A stretch of 42,379 bases of DNA from Chlamydiota bacterium. GTDB lineage: Bacteria; Actinomycetota; Thermoleophilia; Solirubrobacterales; Solirubrobacteraceae. The stretch lies in the NCBI GenBank assembly GCA_903970125.1, contig CAJCHW010000052.1, forward strand, positions 1 to 42,379, read 5' to 3'. The position numbers and the translations under genes are program-made. Of this stretch, positions 18,624 to 27,531 are shown piece after piece (the stretch's first letter is position 1; the number at the start of each line of letters is the position of its first letter). The notes beneath the pieces are model-generated. The model saw only the letters and a list, made by a program, of their open reading frames with translations. It made no database searches and was not told the origin of the DNA.

Positions 18624-19572
18624 TGGGAACGTCGCTGACCTCGGCGAGGGCGCGCTCAGTCCGCTCTCGGTCGGCGGGCAGGACACACACGCACAACTCG
18701 TAGTCGTCGCCGGCAGTGGCGGCCAGCACGGCCGGATCTAGACCGTGTCGCGCCGCCACCTCCACGACGCCGGCTTGCAACGGCAGGTCGGCAAGCCGAA
18801 CGCGCAGCTGCACGCCACTGGCTCGGCCGATATGGGCTGCATCGGTGGCCACGCCGTCGGAGATGTCGATCATGGCGTGGACTCCGAGCGCGGCCATCGC
18901 GGCACCCTCGCTTAAACGCGGCACGGGGGTTCGCAGGCGCGCCAGACACGCGGCTTCAGGCGAGTCTGCAGGCACGGTCGCGGTCTGCTCACGCTCCAGC
19001 ATGGCGAGCGCAGCGCCGGCGCCACCCAGGTGGCCTGTGACGCCCACAAGGTCACCCACACAGGCGCCGTCGCGGCCGGTCAGCTCGGCAGGAGAATCGG
19101 CCCAGCCGACCACAGTCACGCAAACTGTGAGTGCCGGGGCGCTGACAACGTCGCCACCGGCAATGGTGGTACTCGTGATGCGCGCCAGAGTGTTGGCGCC
19201 GCGCACCAGCTCGAGCGCTTCGGGTTCGCTGAAGCCGGGTGGAAGCCCGAGGGCGAGGTAGGCCTCTCCCGCTTGAGCTCCCATCGCTGCGAGATCGGAC
19301 AAGGCGCCGGCCAGCGCGCGCCAGCCAATCTGGCGGGCATCCATCCAGCCCTGTTGCAGGCGGAAATGGACGCCGTCGACGGAGGCGTCGACGGAGGTCA
19401 CACATATCGGCCTTGCGGTGACTACGGCGGCGTCATCCCCTACGCCGCGCACGACGCGCGGGCCAGGCGCGTCAAGCTCGGCCGCGATCGCCTCGATCAG
19501 AGAAAGCTCAGCGATGTCTGTAGACGATACGCGCGCGATCGAGGTCGTACGGTGAGAGCTCGCAGCGAACAC
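18427..19572 (-). CDS. thiL: Thiamine-monophosphate kinase
   Basis: ThiL phosphorylates thiamine monophosphate to the active diphosphate. Motifs are [61 protein letters not shown] and TAGDDYELC. The length of 381 aa exceeds the usual 320-330: a low-complexity Ala/Asp/Gly/Cys insert of about 30 residues lies between TWIGDVVG and the conserved end [10 protein letters not shown]. The insert is the other strand of the sortase His tail. The start is the least certain part: GTG 19572 overlaps infA by 65 bp, and no better start is seen before SLIEAIAAE. The gene stands apart from other thiamine genes. Confidence 0.9.
   Translation of the reverse strand: MFAASSHRTTSIARVSSTDIAELSLIEAIAAELDAPGPRVVRGVGDDAAVVTARPICVTSVDASVDGVHFRLQQGWMDARQIGWRALAGALSDLAAMGAQAGEAYLALGLPPGFSEPEALELVRGANTLARITSTTIAGGDVVSAPALTVCVTVVGWADSPAELTGRDGACVGDLVGVTGHLGGAGAALAMLEREQTATVPADSPEAACLARLRTPVPRLSEGAAMAALGVHAMIDISDGVATDAAHIGRASGVQLRVRLADLPLQAGVVEVAARHGLDPAVLAATAGDDYELCVCVLPADRERTERALAEVSDVPITWIGDVVGACACAGADADADGGACDGDACDGGDASDRREPAPGVQLLDEQGSPQPLAGFEHRWK
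18521..18615. repeat. CAT/CAC/GGC-rich short repeat read in both directions
   Basis: About 95 bp of imperfect 6-bp units (CATCAC, CATCGG, CACCGG, CACAGG). On the plus strand it encodes the His/Arg tail of the sortase; on the minus strand it encodes the Ala/Asp/Gly/Cys insert of ThiL. Such tracts change length by replication slippage. Confidence 0.8.
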
Positions 19573-19732
19573 GATCGCCGGGAAGGATCCGGATGCGAAA
19601 GCGCCTCATCTTGCCGGCCACATGTCCGAGCACAAGGTGATCGTTGTCAAGCTTTACCCGGAACATGGCGTTGGGCAGCGCCTCCACGACCTCACCGTCG
19701 AATTCGATTTTGTCTTCTTTTGGCACGTTCAC
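19508..19732 (-). CDS. infA: Translation initiation factor IF-1
   Basis: IF-1 is a small OB-fold protein that blocks the A site during initiation. 74 aa with [19 protein letters not shown], then [27 protein letters not shown] and [15 protein letters not shown], all aligning along the whole family length. It starts at GTG 19732; a GTG two codons later is possible. It overlaps thiL by 65 bp and follows the PBP gene by 124 bp on the same strand. IF-1 genes usually sit in the rpmJ-rpsM region, so this could be a relocated or second copy. Confidence 0.93.
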   Translation of the reverse strand: MNVPKEDKIEFDGEVVEALPNAMFRVKLDNDHLVLGHVAGKMRRFRIRILPGDRVRCELSPYDLDRARIVYRHR

Positions 19733-19824
19733 ACATCCGATACAGGCAGCGACTGGCCCAGCGAGACCGTTCGGCCACGTGGGTGATACGCGATCAAGCT
19801 AGCACTGAACGCCGGATGACCGCT

Positions 19825-19844
19825 CCCCGGATGACTTTCCGGGG
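19825..19844 (-). terminator. Hairpin after the class A PBP gene
   Basis: A perfect 7-bp inverted repeat, CCCCGGA-TGACTT-TCCGGGG, begins 13 bp past the PBP stop. It lacks a U-run but is the best transcript-end candidate between the PBP gene and infA. Confidence 0.5.
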
Positions 19845-19856
19845 CGCACTGGCGCG

Positions 19857-22043
19857 TCAGTGTTCGCTGCCTTCGTGCGCGTGTTCTTCAACGGCGGGTT
19901 CACTGGCGTGTGGGGGTTCGGCGCCGTGGCCTTCCGCCGTGCTTGGCTGCTGGCTTGTTGGCGTCGGGTTGCTTTCCCCGCTCGGCGGCTGTGTACCTTC
20001 GGGAGGCGACACGGTGTGTGGCGCCGGCTGCTGGTGGTGTTCGGCAGGAGGACTCTTGTGGGGCTGGTGCGTCTTGGTTTTCGTTTCAGGCGCCGATGGC
20101 CCAGCTGCCTCATACTTCCCGAAGAAGGGCTGATACACCAGTGGCTGCGTGGCAGCTGGAAAGGGCGTGCATTCCCCGGCGGTAGCTTGCTCCATGTAGT
20201 CGTGCCAAAGCGTAGCGGGCAGATTTGGACCCTCGACGGTCACGCCCTGCACATCGGTCATGGCAACCCTACCCTGTGGGTATCCGATCCAGACAGATGT
20301 CGCGAGATGCGCGGTGAAACCCACAAACCAGGCGTCCACGTTTTCGTTTGTGGTGCCAGTTTTACCGCCGCTGTAGGGGCAACCGAAGTCGGCACCTGTG
20401 CCGAGACCCTCGGTGATGTAGTTCTCCAGTAGCGTCGTTGCCTCAGCCGTGACGCCGCTCGAGAAAACACGCGTCCGGCGGGGCGTGCCGAGTTCTTCCA
20501 CGCGTCCGTCGGGAAACGCCACCTTGGTGATTGCTATCGGTTCATCACGCACGCCTCCATCGGCGACGGTGGCGTACGCGTCGGCCATTTCCAGTGGCGT
20601 CACGCCCACGCGCAAGCCGCCGAGCGCCTCGGCGGGAATCCCTTCAAGCGGGGCCTTGATCCCCGCCAGCTGGGTTGTGCGTTTTACGTTTGGAGGACCC
20701 AAGTCAAGGTCCAGAAGAGTGAAAATTGGATCGTTTGACTGCAGAAACGCCGAGGCAATGTTGTAGTTGGCGCCCAAGGAGCCGGAATAGCTGTGGATGT
20801 TGATCGGTCCCCAGCGGGGATCGACAAAGTCAAGAGGCTTGGATGTGTAGTAGGTCGTATAGGGATCGACGCCCTGGCGTAAGGCAGTCAAGAGCACAAA
20901 CAGCTTGAACGTGGAGCCGGCTTGCCGGTGTGCGTCGGCGGCGAGGTTGAACTGCGACGCTTCATAGCTTGGTGACTCGGCCATGGCACGAATGTAGCCC
21001 GTGCGAGGATCGATCGAGACCACCGCAGCCGCTGGGTCATGCTTTTCTGGAAGCACACCTTCGATGGACTTGCGCGCGTCGTGCTGCATGGTGAGATTGA
21101 TCGTGGTGTAAACCTTCAACCCGCCCAGCTCGACTGCACGAGCTCCGTAGCGTTCTACCAGCTGTTCGCGGACGTATTCAAAGAAGAAGCCTTCCTTGCG
21201 CTGGGCGTAGTAGTACCCGCGACTCAGTTCCAGTGGCGCCTGCTCTGTCGCACTCGCTTGCGCGTTTGTGATGTACCCGAGCTGTGCCATCTTGGCGAGC
21301 ACGATGTTCCGCCGTTCGGTGGCGAGAGTCGGATGCAGAAACGGGTTGTACGACGTGGGCGCTTGCGGCAAGCCGGCGAGCAGAGCGCACTGTTGCAGGT
21401 TAAGTTGCGACACTTCCTTATTGAAGAACACTCGCGAAGCCGCTTGGACGCCCAGCGCGGTTTGCCCGCCGACTGTCCCGTACGGGACGTCGTCGAGATA
21501 GTTAGTGAGGATTTCACGCTTTGAGTGATGATGGGTGTATTCGACCGCTAGCTTGGCCTCGGTGACTTTCTGCTTGAAGCTGCGCAGATCGTCGCCCAGA
21601 TAGAGGTTGCGGATCAGCTGCATCGTGATCGTCGAGGCACCTTGTAATGTCGCCCCGTGCGTGACGTCAGCAAGCGCGGCTCGCAGGATCGAGGTCAAAT
21701 CGATGCCGTCGTTGTGGTAGAAGCGCTGGTCCTCGATGGCCACGGTGGCGTTTCTAAGCTCCACCGGGATCTGGTCCCATTGGACCGGCGTGCGCAGCGT
21801 TTCCGACTGGATAAATCCAAGCCTGGTGCCATTTGCGGAGAGCACTTCCGATGGCGTCCCTAGCAGCAGCGGGCGCACAGATGCCAGCGAAGGAGCCGAT
21901 CCGATTACGGAGCCGATGTACACGGTTATGGCGCAAAGGCCGACCACCCCGAATACCGCGAGCGTGGACAAGCCAATGCGAACGGCGTGCGGCGCGCCGG
22001 CGCGATTGCGGATGCGGCGGCGCTGTCGTCGTTGCCTGGGCAT
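19857..22043 (-). CDS. Class A penicillin-binding protein (PBP1A-like)
   Basis: Bifunctional wall enzyme that polymerises and cross-links peptidoglycan; about 728 aa from ATG 22043 (MPRQRRQRRR). Basic cytoplasmic tail, TM near 25-50, then the GT51 domain with Glu in VAIEDQRFYHNDG and GASTITMQLIRN and ILTNYLDDVPYG. The transpeptidase domain has the nucleophile Ser in AGSTFKLF and the KTG motif GGKTGTTNENVDAWF. The middle SxN motif appears as SND (FLQSNDPIF), an unusual change. The C-terminus is a Pro/Glu/His-rich tail after residue 645. The frame is open further upstream to 22475, but that part is antisense to the next gene and is not expected to be translated. Confidence 0.93.
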   Translation of the reverse strand: MPRQRRQRRRIRNRAGAPHAVRIGLSTLAVFGVVGLCAITVYIGSVIGSAPSLASVRPLLLGTPSEVLSANGTRLGFIQSETLRTPVQWDQIPVELRNATVAIEDQRFYHNDGIDLTSILRAALADVTHGATLQGASTITMQLIRNLYLGDDLRSFKQKVTEAKLAVEYTHHHSKREILTNYLDDVPYGTVGGQTALGVQAASRVFFNKEVSQLNLQQCALLAGLPQAPTSYNPFLHPTLATERRNIVLAKMAQLGYITNAQASATEQAPLELSRGYYYAQRKEGFFFEYVREQLVERYGARAVELGGLKVYTTINLTMQHDARKSIEGVLPEKHDPAAAVVSIDPRTGYIRAMAESPSYEASQFNLAADAHRQAGSTFKLFVLLTALRQGVDPYTTYYTSKPLDFVDPRWGPINIHSYSGSLGANYNIASAFLQSNDPIFTLLDLDLGPPNVKRTTQLAGIKAPLEGIPAEALGGLRVGVTPLEMADAYATVADGGVRDEPIAITKVAFPDGRVEELGTPRRTRVFSSGVTAEATTLLENYITEGLGTGADFGCPYSGGKTGTTNENVDAWFVGFTAHLATSVWIGYPQGRVAMTDVQGVTVEGPNLPATLWHDYMEQATAGECTPFPAATQPLVYQPFFGKYEAAGPSAPETKTKTHQPHKSPPAEHHQQPAPHTVSPPEGTQPPSGESNPTPTSQQPSTAEGHGAEPPHASEPAVEEHAHEGSEH

Positions 22044-22166
22044 TGGGGGCCGACCAAGTCTGGCACGCCAACGGGCATTATGTGTAGGGCATGAGAGCGC
22101 ACGAGCATGGGCGCTCACCCAAGGCACGCGCGACGCGACGCCGACGGCGGGCGCATCCACGGGATC

Positions 22167-23651
22167 ATGGTGAGCACAGAGACCGGTGAACTGGCTGTCC
22201 CGCGCGCGCCGGGGTTGCTGCGCAGGCGTGTGCGCGGACATGGCGTTGCGACAGCGCACACGGCTGCGGTGCGCGACACTGGGCGAGTGCTGCTGGGCTC
22301 GCGCTTGGTGGTGTGGCTGGCGGGCGCGGGCACCACGGCTGTCCTCGGGTTGGGGCCGGCGCGCAAGGTCATCGACCACGCACAGCTCACGCGCGGCTTT
22401 GGCTCCCTTGGCGATCTGCTGGTAGCACCCGCGGCGCGGTGGGACGCGGGCTGGTACCTGTTGGTGGCCCAGCACGGTTACGCACCTGGTTTGGGCGCGG
22501 CCACAGCGCCGCGGAGCGTGTTCTTCCCGCTCTATCCGCTGCTCGTGCGCGGGTTTTCGGGCACCGAGCTTGGCCCAGTGGGTGCAGGCGTGTTGATTTC
22601 GGTGGTTGCGCTTGCGCTTGCGCTCTACTGGTTACATCGCTTGACGGCGCTTGAATTTGGATCGCAGGAACCGGGCGTTGCGCGGGCGGGCGTTGCGCGG
22701 GCGGGCGTGGCACGTGAGGGCGTGGCAGGAGGCTGGGAAGAGTCCACACGGAAAGACATCCCCGCCATGACTGTTGCCGTCGTGGCGTTCGCACCGATGG
22801 CGTTTTTCTTCTCGGCCGTATACAGCGAGGCGCTCTTTTTGGCGCTGTCGGTGGGAGTCTTCTGGTGCGCGCGCACGGGCCGCTGGGCGTTCGCTGCGGT
22901 ACTGGGCGCGCTGGCGAGCGCGACGCGACCCACGGGGGTGCTGTTGATTGCTCCTGTGGTGATCCTGTACCTGTACGGGCCCCGCGGGGATCGGCCGCCG
23001 GACAGGGACGCCTACAGCACGGTCGCGGGCGCAAAGGAGGCACCCCTGATCAGCCGTTTGCGCGGTTACGCTCGCCCGCGTTACAGGCTCCGTTGGAATG
23101 CATTGTGGCTGGCCCTTATGCCCGTCGGCGTGGTGGCCTTTGCGGCCTATCTCGGGCTCTCGGGAGGCGATCCGACGTCGCCGTTTTCAAGCCAGCAGCT
23201 GTGGGGCAGGTACTTCGCGGGGCCGTTTGTGGGTCTCTGGGACGGCGTGGTGGCGGCGTTTGGAGGAGTGCGCCAGCTCGTTTCGCTGCAGGAACACCAC
23301 TCCTACGTGGCGAACGCCAGTGGCGCTCCCCTCGTAAGCGCGTCGCACGATGTCGTGCTGTTCGGGTTCGCCGTGGTGGCGATCGTGGCGGTGGTGGGGG
23401 TGCTGCGCACGCTGCCACCCGCGTACGGCGCCTACGTGGTGCTCGCTCTGGCACTGCCGCTGTCCTACCCCGTCGCTGGGGAACCGTTGATGTCGTTGCC
23501 CCGCTTCCTACTGGTCTTGTTTCCTTTGGGCATGTGGATGGGTCGCTGGCTTGCCGGACATCCACGCGCCAGGGCGCCCGTGCTCCTGGCCTCGGCGCTG
23601 TCGATGGCCTTCTTCACGGGCGCGTTCGCCACCTGGCATTGGGTCTCGTGA
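22167..23651 (+). CDS. PIG-V-like membrane mannosyltransferase
   Basis: Polytopic membrane protein of about 494 aa resembling the PIG-V / GT-C glycosyltransferases that move a mannose from a lipid donor onto an extracytoplasmic acceptor. The family hallmark RWDAGWYLLVAQHGY follows the first TM; also PLYPLLVRGF, FFFSAVYSEALFLALSVG and SATRPTGVLL. About ten hydrophobic segments are seen. ATG 22167 (MVSTETGELAVP) is preferred over a start at 22107. A loop at about 22674-22733 is built of a 15-bp repeat giving GVARA/GVARE units. It is divergent from the PBP gene across about 120 bp. Confidence 0.82.
   Translation: MVSTETGELAVPRAPGLLRRRVRGHGVATAHTAAVRDTGRVLLGSRLVVWLAGAGTTAVLGLGPARKVIDHAQLTRGFGSLGDLLVAPAARWDAGWYLLVAQHGYAPGLGAATAPRSVFFPLYPLLVRGFSGTELGPVGAGVLISVVALALALYWLHRLTALEFGSQEPGVARAGVARAGVAREGVAGGWEESTRKDIPAMTVAVVAFAPMAFFFSAVYSEALFLALSVGVFWCARTGRWAFAAVLGALASATRPTGVLLIAPVVILYLYGPRGDRPPDRDAYSTVAGAKEAPLISRLRGYARPRYRLRWNALWLALMPVGVVAFAAYLGLSGGDPTSPFSSQQLWGRYFAGPFVGLWDGVVAAFGGVRQLVSLQEHHSYVANASGAPLVSASHDVVLFGFAVVAIVAVVGVLRTLPPAYGAYVVLALALPLSYPVAGEPLMSLPRFLLVLFPLGMWMGRWLAGHPRARAPVLLASALSMAFFTGAFATWHWVS
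22674..22733 (+). repeat. 15-bp tandem repeat inside the mannosyltransferase gene
   Basis: About three and a half units of GGCGTTGCGCGGGCG and variants, each encoding five residues (GVARA, GVARA, GVARE, GVAGG). The period is a multiple of three, so changes in copy number keep the frame. Confidence 0.7.
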
Positions 23652-23722
23652 CGTAGGCGCACTGCCCGTGGGCGAGTTCCTCTCCGGCTAGTCTCGCTGT
23701 CAGTGTCAACGGGTGCAAGACG

Positions 23723-24751
23723 ATGAGTACGCCTGAGCCACAACCCCCAGAGCGGCCGCAGGATGGCTCGGTGGCGCCTTCTCTGCCGGGCGCCGCGGAC
23801 AGTCCGGAGCTGGTCCACGCGGACTGGCTCCAGTCCAGGCTCGTGCCCGAGCAACCTCGACCGATGCCGCCGGGCCCGGGCGGATCGATTCCACGCAACG
23901 ACTGGATCTGGTGGATGGGCTTTGTTGGGCTCTTACTCGCGCTCGTACTCGCAGTCGTTGGCGGGCTGCTCGTCGATATACCGGCGGCGTTGCTGGGGGC
24001 AAAGATTCAATCCTCAAACCTCTCCCCGGGCTTGGAGTTGGCGGACACCGTAGTGCAGGACCTCGGCTTCGTGGCGGCAGCGGTGATCCTTGCCGGCAGC
24101 GGTGGGCGTGTGGTCCGCGCTTGGCAGTTTGGCCTGCGCCGACCGCGCATGTCGTGGGCGCGGTTGGCGCTCGCGGTGCCGGCCACATACGCGGCGTTCT
24201 TGCTGTTCAACGGCGTCTGGGCGGCGCTGCTGAACCTCCATGAAAAGGAGAAGCTGTTGGAAACGCTGGGGGCCAACGAAGGCGCTTGGCTGCTGATCTT
24301 GAGCGCGTCGTTGACGTGTGTGCTGGCGCCCGTGTGCGAGGAGTTGCTGTTTCGAGGGTTCTTCTTTCGAGCGCTCAGCAATTGGCGCGGTCCTTGGCCG
24401 GCCGCGGTGATGACCGGGATCGTGTTCGGTGGCGTACACGCCGGCTCGGCCCCCGTTGGCGACCTGATCCCCTTGGGCTTTCTTGGTTTCTGCCTGTGCT
24501 GGCTTTACCGCCAGACGGGCTCGCTGTACCCGGGGATCGTGGTGCACGCCGCAAACAACTGCATCGCGTTTGCGTACCTGGAGCACTGGAGTTGGCAGCA
24601 CGGGGTGCTTTTGCTTCTCGGTGCCCTCGCAGCACTCGCAGCGCTGACGGCGCTCTTCAAAAGCTTGGGCTTGATCACCGAGGAGCCGGCGCCAACTGAC
24701 GTGGCGGCGGCACGCTCCGATGTAGGTCCGGTCGTGCACGATGGCGCATAG
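23723..24751 (+). CDS. CPBP-family intramembrane metalloprotease
   Basis: Abi/CAAX-type membrane protease, 342 aa. A Pro-rich cytoplasmic N-terminus of about 60 residues precedes roughly seven TM segments. Catalytic motifs are CEELLFRGFFFRAL (EExxxR), FGGVHAG and VVHAANNCIAF, all intact, so it is probably active; members process prenylated or membrane proteins. ATG 23723. It starts 71 bp after the mannosyltransferase gene and ends 9 bp before the L,D-transpeptidase gene, so the three likely form an operon. The substrate is unknown. Confidence 0.9.
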   Translation: MSTPEPQPPERPQDGSVAPSLPGAADSPELVHADWLQSRLVPEQPRPMPPGPGGSIPRNDWIWWMGFVGLLLALVLAVVGGLLVDIPAALLGAKIQSSNLSPGLELADTVVQDLGFVAAAVILAGSGGRVVRAWQFGLRRPRMSWARLALAVPATYAAFLLFNGVWAALLNLHEKEKLLETLGANEGAWLLILSASLTCVLAPVCEELLFRGFFFRALSNWRGPWPAAVMTGIVFGGVHAGSAPVGDLIPLGFLGFCLCWLYRQTGSLYPGIVVHAANNCIAFAYLEHWSWQHGVLLLLGALAALAALTALFKSLGLITEEPAPTDVAAARSDVGPVVHDGA

Positions 24752-24760
24752 ACTCCAGGC

Positions 24761-25864
24761 ATGAGCTTCAGGGCGCGAGCGGGCGGCGTGGGTTGCGCGG
24801 CGCTGATGCTGGTAGTCGGTGCGATGGCAAGCGTCTTGCCGGTGACAATCGCGCGCGCCGCGGCTTCGGCGACAAGTGCCACTACGACTACCACGACCAC
24901 GACGTCGACGACCACAGCGTCGACGATTACGACGTCGACTGCATCGGGGACGGCGCCGGCGCCGGTCGCCGCGACTGGTCATATGCGTTTGGCGTTCGGG
25001 TCAGTGCACGGGCGCTTTCCATTTGCGTTGACGCGCGAAGCGATCGAAGTGCAAGGAACGGTTGTCCCCTACGTTGCAGGGCAGCGCGTGCGTGTGGTCT
25101 TCTACAGCGATGGGCGCGAGTTTGCGGCGCGCACGGCAGTCGTGGGGCCGCACGGCAAGGGCACGGGAGTCTTCCGCGCGACCGTGTCCAGCGCTCCCGT
25201 GGGACGCGTGCGCGCGATCGCGTCGCATGTGGCCACGCCGCAGTTGGAGGAGCTTCAGTCAGGCACCGAAGACATGACTGTGCTCTCGCCGCCGTACCTG
25301 ACGATCGGGGCCAGTGGCGCTGCGGTTTGGGTACTGCAGAGGACACTCGCGGCTTTGCACTACGCGGTCCCGCAGAGTGGTTACTTCGATGAAGCGACCG
25401 CGGATGCGGTGGTCGCATTTCGCAAGCTCACGAACTTGCCGCGCGTGGGGTATGCCGACGTGAGCGTCTTCCACGCGCTCAAGCGCGGCGAGGGCGCCTT
25501 CCATGTGCGCTACCCGCGCCAGGGCTCACACGTTGAGGCCGACCTCACCTACCAGGTCCTTGCCGAGATTGAACCCGGTGGTCGCGTCCGCGACATCTAT
25601 CCAACAAGCTCGGGTAAGCCGTCGACCCCGACGGTGCTGGGCCAGTTCAGCGTGTACGAGAAGACTCCCGGCGAGAACTCCGAGGAGATGCTCGACGCCA
25701 ACTACTTCATCCGTGGCTACGCGATCCACGGCTACCCGGAAGTGCCCACGTATGCGGCCAGTCACGGGTGTCTGCGCGTACCGAACCTGGATGCCGCGTC
25801 GATCTACGGGTGGGTGCAGGTAGGTACCCCGGTCGATGTCTACTACGCCTCATATGGTTCGTAG
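24761..25864 (+). CDS. Secreted L,D-transpeptidase (YkuD) with PG-binding domain
   Basis: Wall cross-linking enzyme, 367 aa. Signal peptide about 1-33 (ALMLVVGAMASVLP then ARAAA), a Thr/Ser-rich linker made largely of ACG/ACC codons (35-65), a beta-rich domain (75-160), a PG_binding_1 domain (PYLTIGASGAAVWVLQRTLA to FHALKRG) and the YkuD domain with the catalytic motif IHGYPEVPTYAASHGCLRVP, which contains the nucleophile Cys. The presence of both a class A PBP and an L,D-transpeptidase nearby points to 3-3 as well as 4-3 cross-links. The 3' end overlaps the next, opposite gene by 15 bp. Confidence 0.94.
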   Translation: MSFRARAGGVGCAALMLVVGAMASVLPVTIARAAASATSATTTTTTTTSTTTASTITTSTASGTAPAPVAATGHMRLAFGSVHGRFPFALTREAIEVQGTVVPYVAGQRVRVVFYSDGREFAARTAVVGPHGKGTGVFRATVSSAPVGRVRAIASHVATPQLEELQSGTEDMTVLSPPYLTIGASGAAVWVLQRTLAALHYAVPQSGYFDEATADAVVAFRKLTNLPRVGYADVSVFHALKRGEGAFHVRYPRQGSHVEADLTYQVLAEIEPGGRVRDIYPTSSGKPSTPTVLGQFSVYEKTPGENSEEMLDANYFIRGYAIHGYPEVPTYAASHGCLRVPNLDAASIYGWVQVGTPVDVYYASYGS

Positions 25865-26251
25865 CAGCCCAGCGCCCAACGACCGCGCGGCGAAGCGCAG
25901 GGCAAAGCCATAGACAAAGAGCGCCAAGATGGTGCCGACCAGTTCGACGATCCATTCGCTGTGCGACGACGACGCGACTCCCGCAAACGGCGAGCGCAGC
26001 GTTTCGGAGGCTTCGTCGATGACCCTGTGCGCGGTGTCCTTCTTGACGACCGCAGGCGCCGTTGGGGGCGTCCCATTGACGTGTGGCGCGACGTGACTCG
26101 GCACAATGCCCAGTTCTCCGACCTGATGTGCGCTGGCCGCGTGGGTCTTGTTGACGGCGAAGATCACAAACGAGGCGATCACTATCAGGCAACACACGTT
26201 GGAGGTCCAGCGCATGAGCCGCACCAGCAAATAGGTGGGACCGCGCGACAC
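25850..26251 (-). CDS. Small membrane protein of unknown function
   Basis: 133 aa from GTG 26251, or 121 aa from ATG 26215. I do not recognise a family. TM segments lie near 15-32 (NVCCLIVIASFVIFAV) and 100-120 (IVELVGTILALFVYGFAL). Between them is a roughly 60-residue region, probably outside the membrane, rich in Ala, Pro and His. It converges on the L,D-transpeptidase gene with a 15 bp overlap and is divergent from pyrE, with only 20 bp between if the longer form is used, so the pyrE promoter would overlap its 5' end. Confidence 0.6.
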   Translation of the reverse strand: MSRGPTYLLVRLMRWTSNVCCLIVIASFVIFAVNKTHAASAHQVGELGIVPSHVAPHVNGTPPTAPAVVKKDTAHRVIDEASETLRSPFAGVASSSHSEWIVELVGTILALFVYGFALRFAARSLGAGLLRTI

Positions 26252-26271
26252 AACATCAGTCTAGGTCGAGC

Positions 26272-26880
26272 ATGTCAGCGGTAGTCAGTAATTTGGACGA
26301 ATATTCGAGTGGCATCGAGGAAGCCCGCAAGCGTTTGGTTGCTGCGTTGCGAGAGCAGGCGCTCGTGATTGGAGAGGTCACGCTGTCCAGCGGCGTGCGC
26401 GCTTCCTACTACATCGATGCCAAGCGCGCGATCCTGCGACCGCAGGCCTTTGCGGCCTTGGGGGAACTGCTCGCCGATTGCGCGCGGCGCTTTGGCGCCA
26501 CCGCCGTTGGTGGGGTACCAATCAGCGCCATCCCCGTGGCGTGTGCTGCCCTGGCAGCGCGGAACGATCCCCAAGGAGGTCTGCAGAAGGCCTTTATTGT
26601 GCGCAAGGAGCCCAAGCAGCACGGGTTAGGGCGCTCGCTTGAGGGCCCTCCGCTCCAACCCGGCGAGCGTTGCATGCTCGTCGAGGACGTTGTCACCACG
26701 GGTTCCTCGACGGTCGAGGTGCTCAAGCGCCTCCAAGGCGAGGACGTGCATATCGTTGCCGTGGTGAGCGTGCTCGATCGTCTCGCCGGCGGAGCGGTGG
26801 CGATTGGTGAGGCGGCAGGCGCGCCTTACATTGCACTCACCACGATCGATGACGTCTACCCTGAGCGTCCGGACCGCTAG
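26272..26880 (+). CDS. pyrE: Orotate phosphoribosyltransferase
   Basis: Cytoplasmic enzyme that joins orotate and PRPP to give OMP in pyrimidine synthesis; 202 aa, a normal length. SSGVRASYYIDAKRAILRP and VGGVPISAIPVA are typical; the PRPP loop is MLVEDVVTTGSS and the flexible loop RKEPKQHGLGRSLEG. ATG 26272. Other pyr genes are not in the window. tRNA-Arg follows after 90 bp on the same strand. Confidence 0.96.
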   Translation: MSAVVSNLDEYSSGIEEARKRLVAALREQALVIGEVTLSSGVRASYYIDAKRAILRPQAFAALGELLADCARRFGATAVGGVPISAIPVACAALAARNDPQGGLQKAFIVRKEPKQHGLGRSLEGPPLQPGERCMLVEDVVTTGSSTVEVLKRLQGEDVHIVAVVSVLDRLAGGAVAIGEAAGAPYIALTTIDDVYPERPDR

Positions 26881-26970
26881 GCAAGGGGAACGCCCGGATA
26901 GCCTTGCGGGCCAAGTTGCCTCGCCGCGCGATCTGGACTGCTCCGGCGTTTGGGGTCCGCGGCAGGGCAC

Positions 26971-27042
26971 GCCCTCGTAGTCCAATGGATAAGACGACCG
27001 CCTCCTAAGCGGTAAATCCAGGTTCGACTCCTGGCGGGGGCA
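26971..27042 (+). tRNA. tRNA-Arg(CCT)
   Basis: A full cloverleaf of 72 nt: acceptor GCCCTCG/CGGGGGC with one T-G pair, D arm around TCCAATGGATAA, anticodon arm ACCGC-CTCCTAA-GCGGT with anticodon CCT at 27004-27006, and T arm CCAGG-TTCGACT-CCTGG, ending with discriminator A. The 3' CCA is not encoded. It reads AGG codons. Confidence 0.95.
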
Positions 27043-27051
27043 TGGGGAGTA

Positions 27052-27531
27052 TCACTCGGTCCACCACACGTCCTCCTCTTCGGCGACCGCCTGCTCGATC
27101 TGCTCGATCTCGATGTCGGTTCTGCGATCGTTGACCATCCGCTGCAGCGCTTCGCCGATTGTGGGCGCCCACACCCGTCGCGTGATCGCGACCTTTCCGG
27201 GCTCCTCCGCGAACTGCTTCCATTCCAGCTCAACGGGTGGTATGCGCGCGGGGGGCGCATCAGCCGGCATCGGCGCCCCCCAGCCGTAGAGGGTGATATG
27301 GGCCTGCCAGCCATGCGGACAGAGCTCGCCCATCACGGCCAGCGCCTGCCACTGGTCGCTGACAGCCTTGGGTCGTCTGCTCTCGCGGCGCAGGTGGATG
27401 GCGATTGGTATGCACGCGACTACCAGCACGGCAATACCGATCGCGAGGCCGATGCTTTCGTCGCTGGGGGCCCTGAGATGGCCTCCCTGCACCCCGCTGG
27501 CGATCAGCAAGAGGCCGAGTGGAGCGCTCAC
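27052..27531 (-). CDS. Small membrane protein of unknown function
   Basis: About 159 aa from GTG 27531, chosen because GAGG lies about 8 nt upstream and a membrane segment follows. Hydrophobic stretches LGLLLIASG and IGLAIGIAVLVVACIPIAI are followed by a soluble domain with CPHGWQAHITLYGWGAP, then VELEWKQFAEEPG and an acidic end (EIEQIEQAVAEEEDVWWTE). I know no named domain for it. The frame is open further upstream to 27849, but that part is low-complexity and unlike protein. It ends 9 bp from tRNA-Arg on the opposite strand. Confidence 0.6.
   Translation of the reverse strand: MSAPLGLLLIASGVQGGHLRAPSDESIGLAIGIAVLVVACIPIAIHLRRESRRPKAVSDQWQALAVMGELCPHGWQAHITLYGWGAPMPADAPPARIPPVELEWKQFAEEPGKVAITRRVWAPTIGEALQRMVNDRRTDIEIEQIEQAVAEEEDVWWTE

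Noticed and set aside
20190-20230. LPxT-type sorting signal in the PBP (NLPATLW)
   Set aside because: It lies inside the transpeptidase domain, without the following hydrophobic segment and basic tail needed for a sortase substrate.
22044-22475. N-terminal extension of the class A PBP
   Set aside because: Overlaps the 5' end of the divergent mannosyltransferase gene and looks unlike protein; the basic tail and TM start at 22043.
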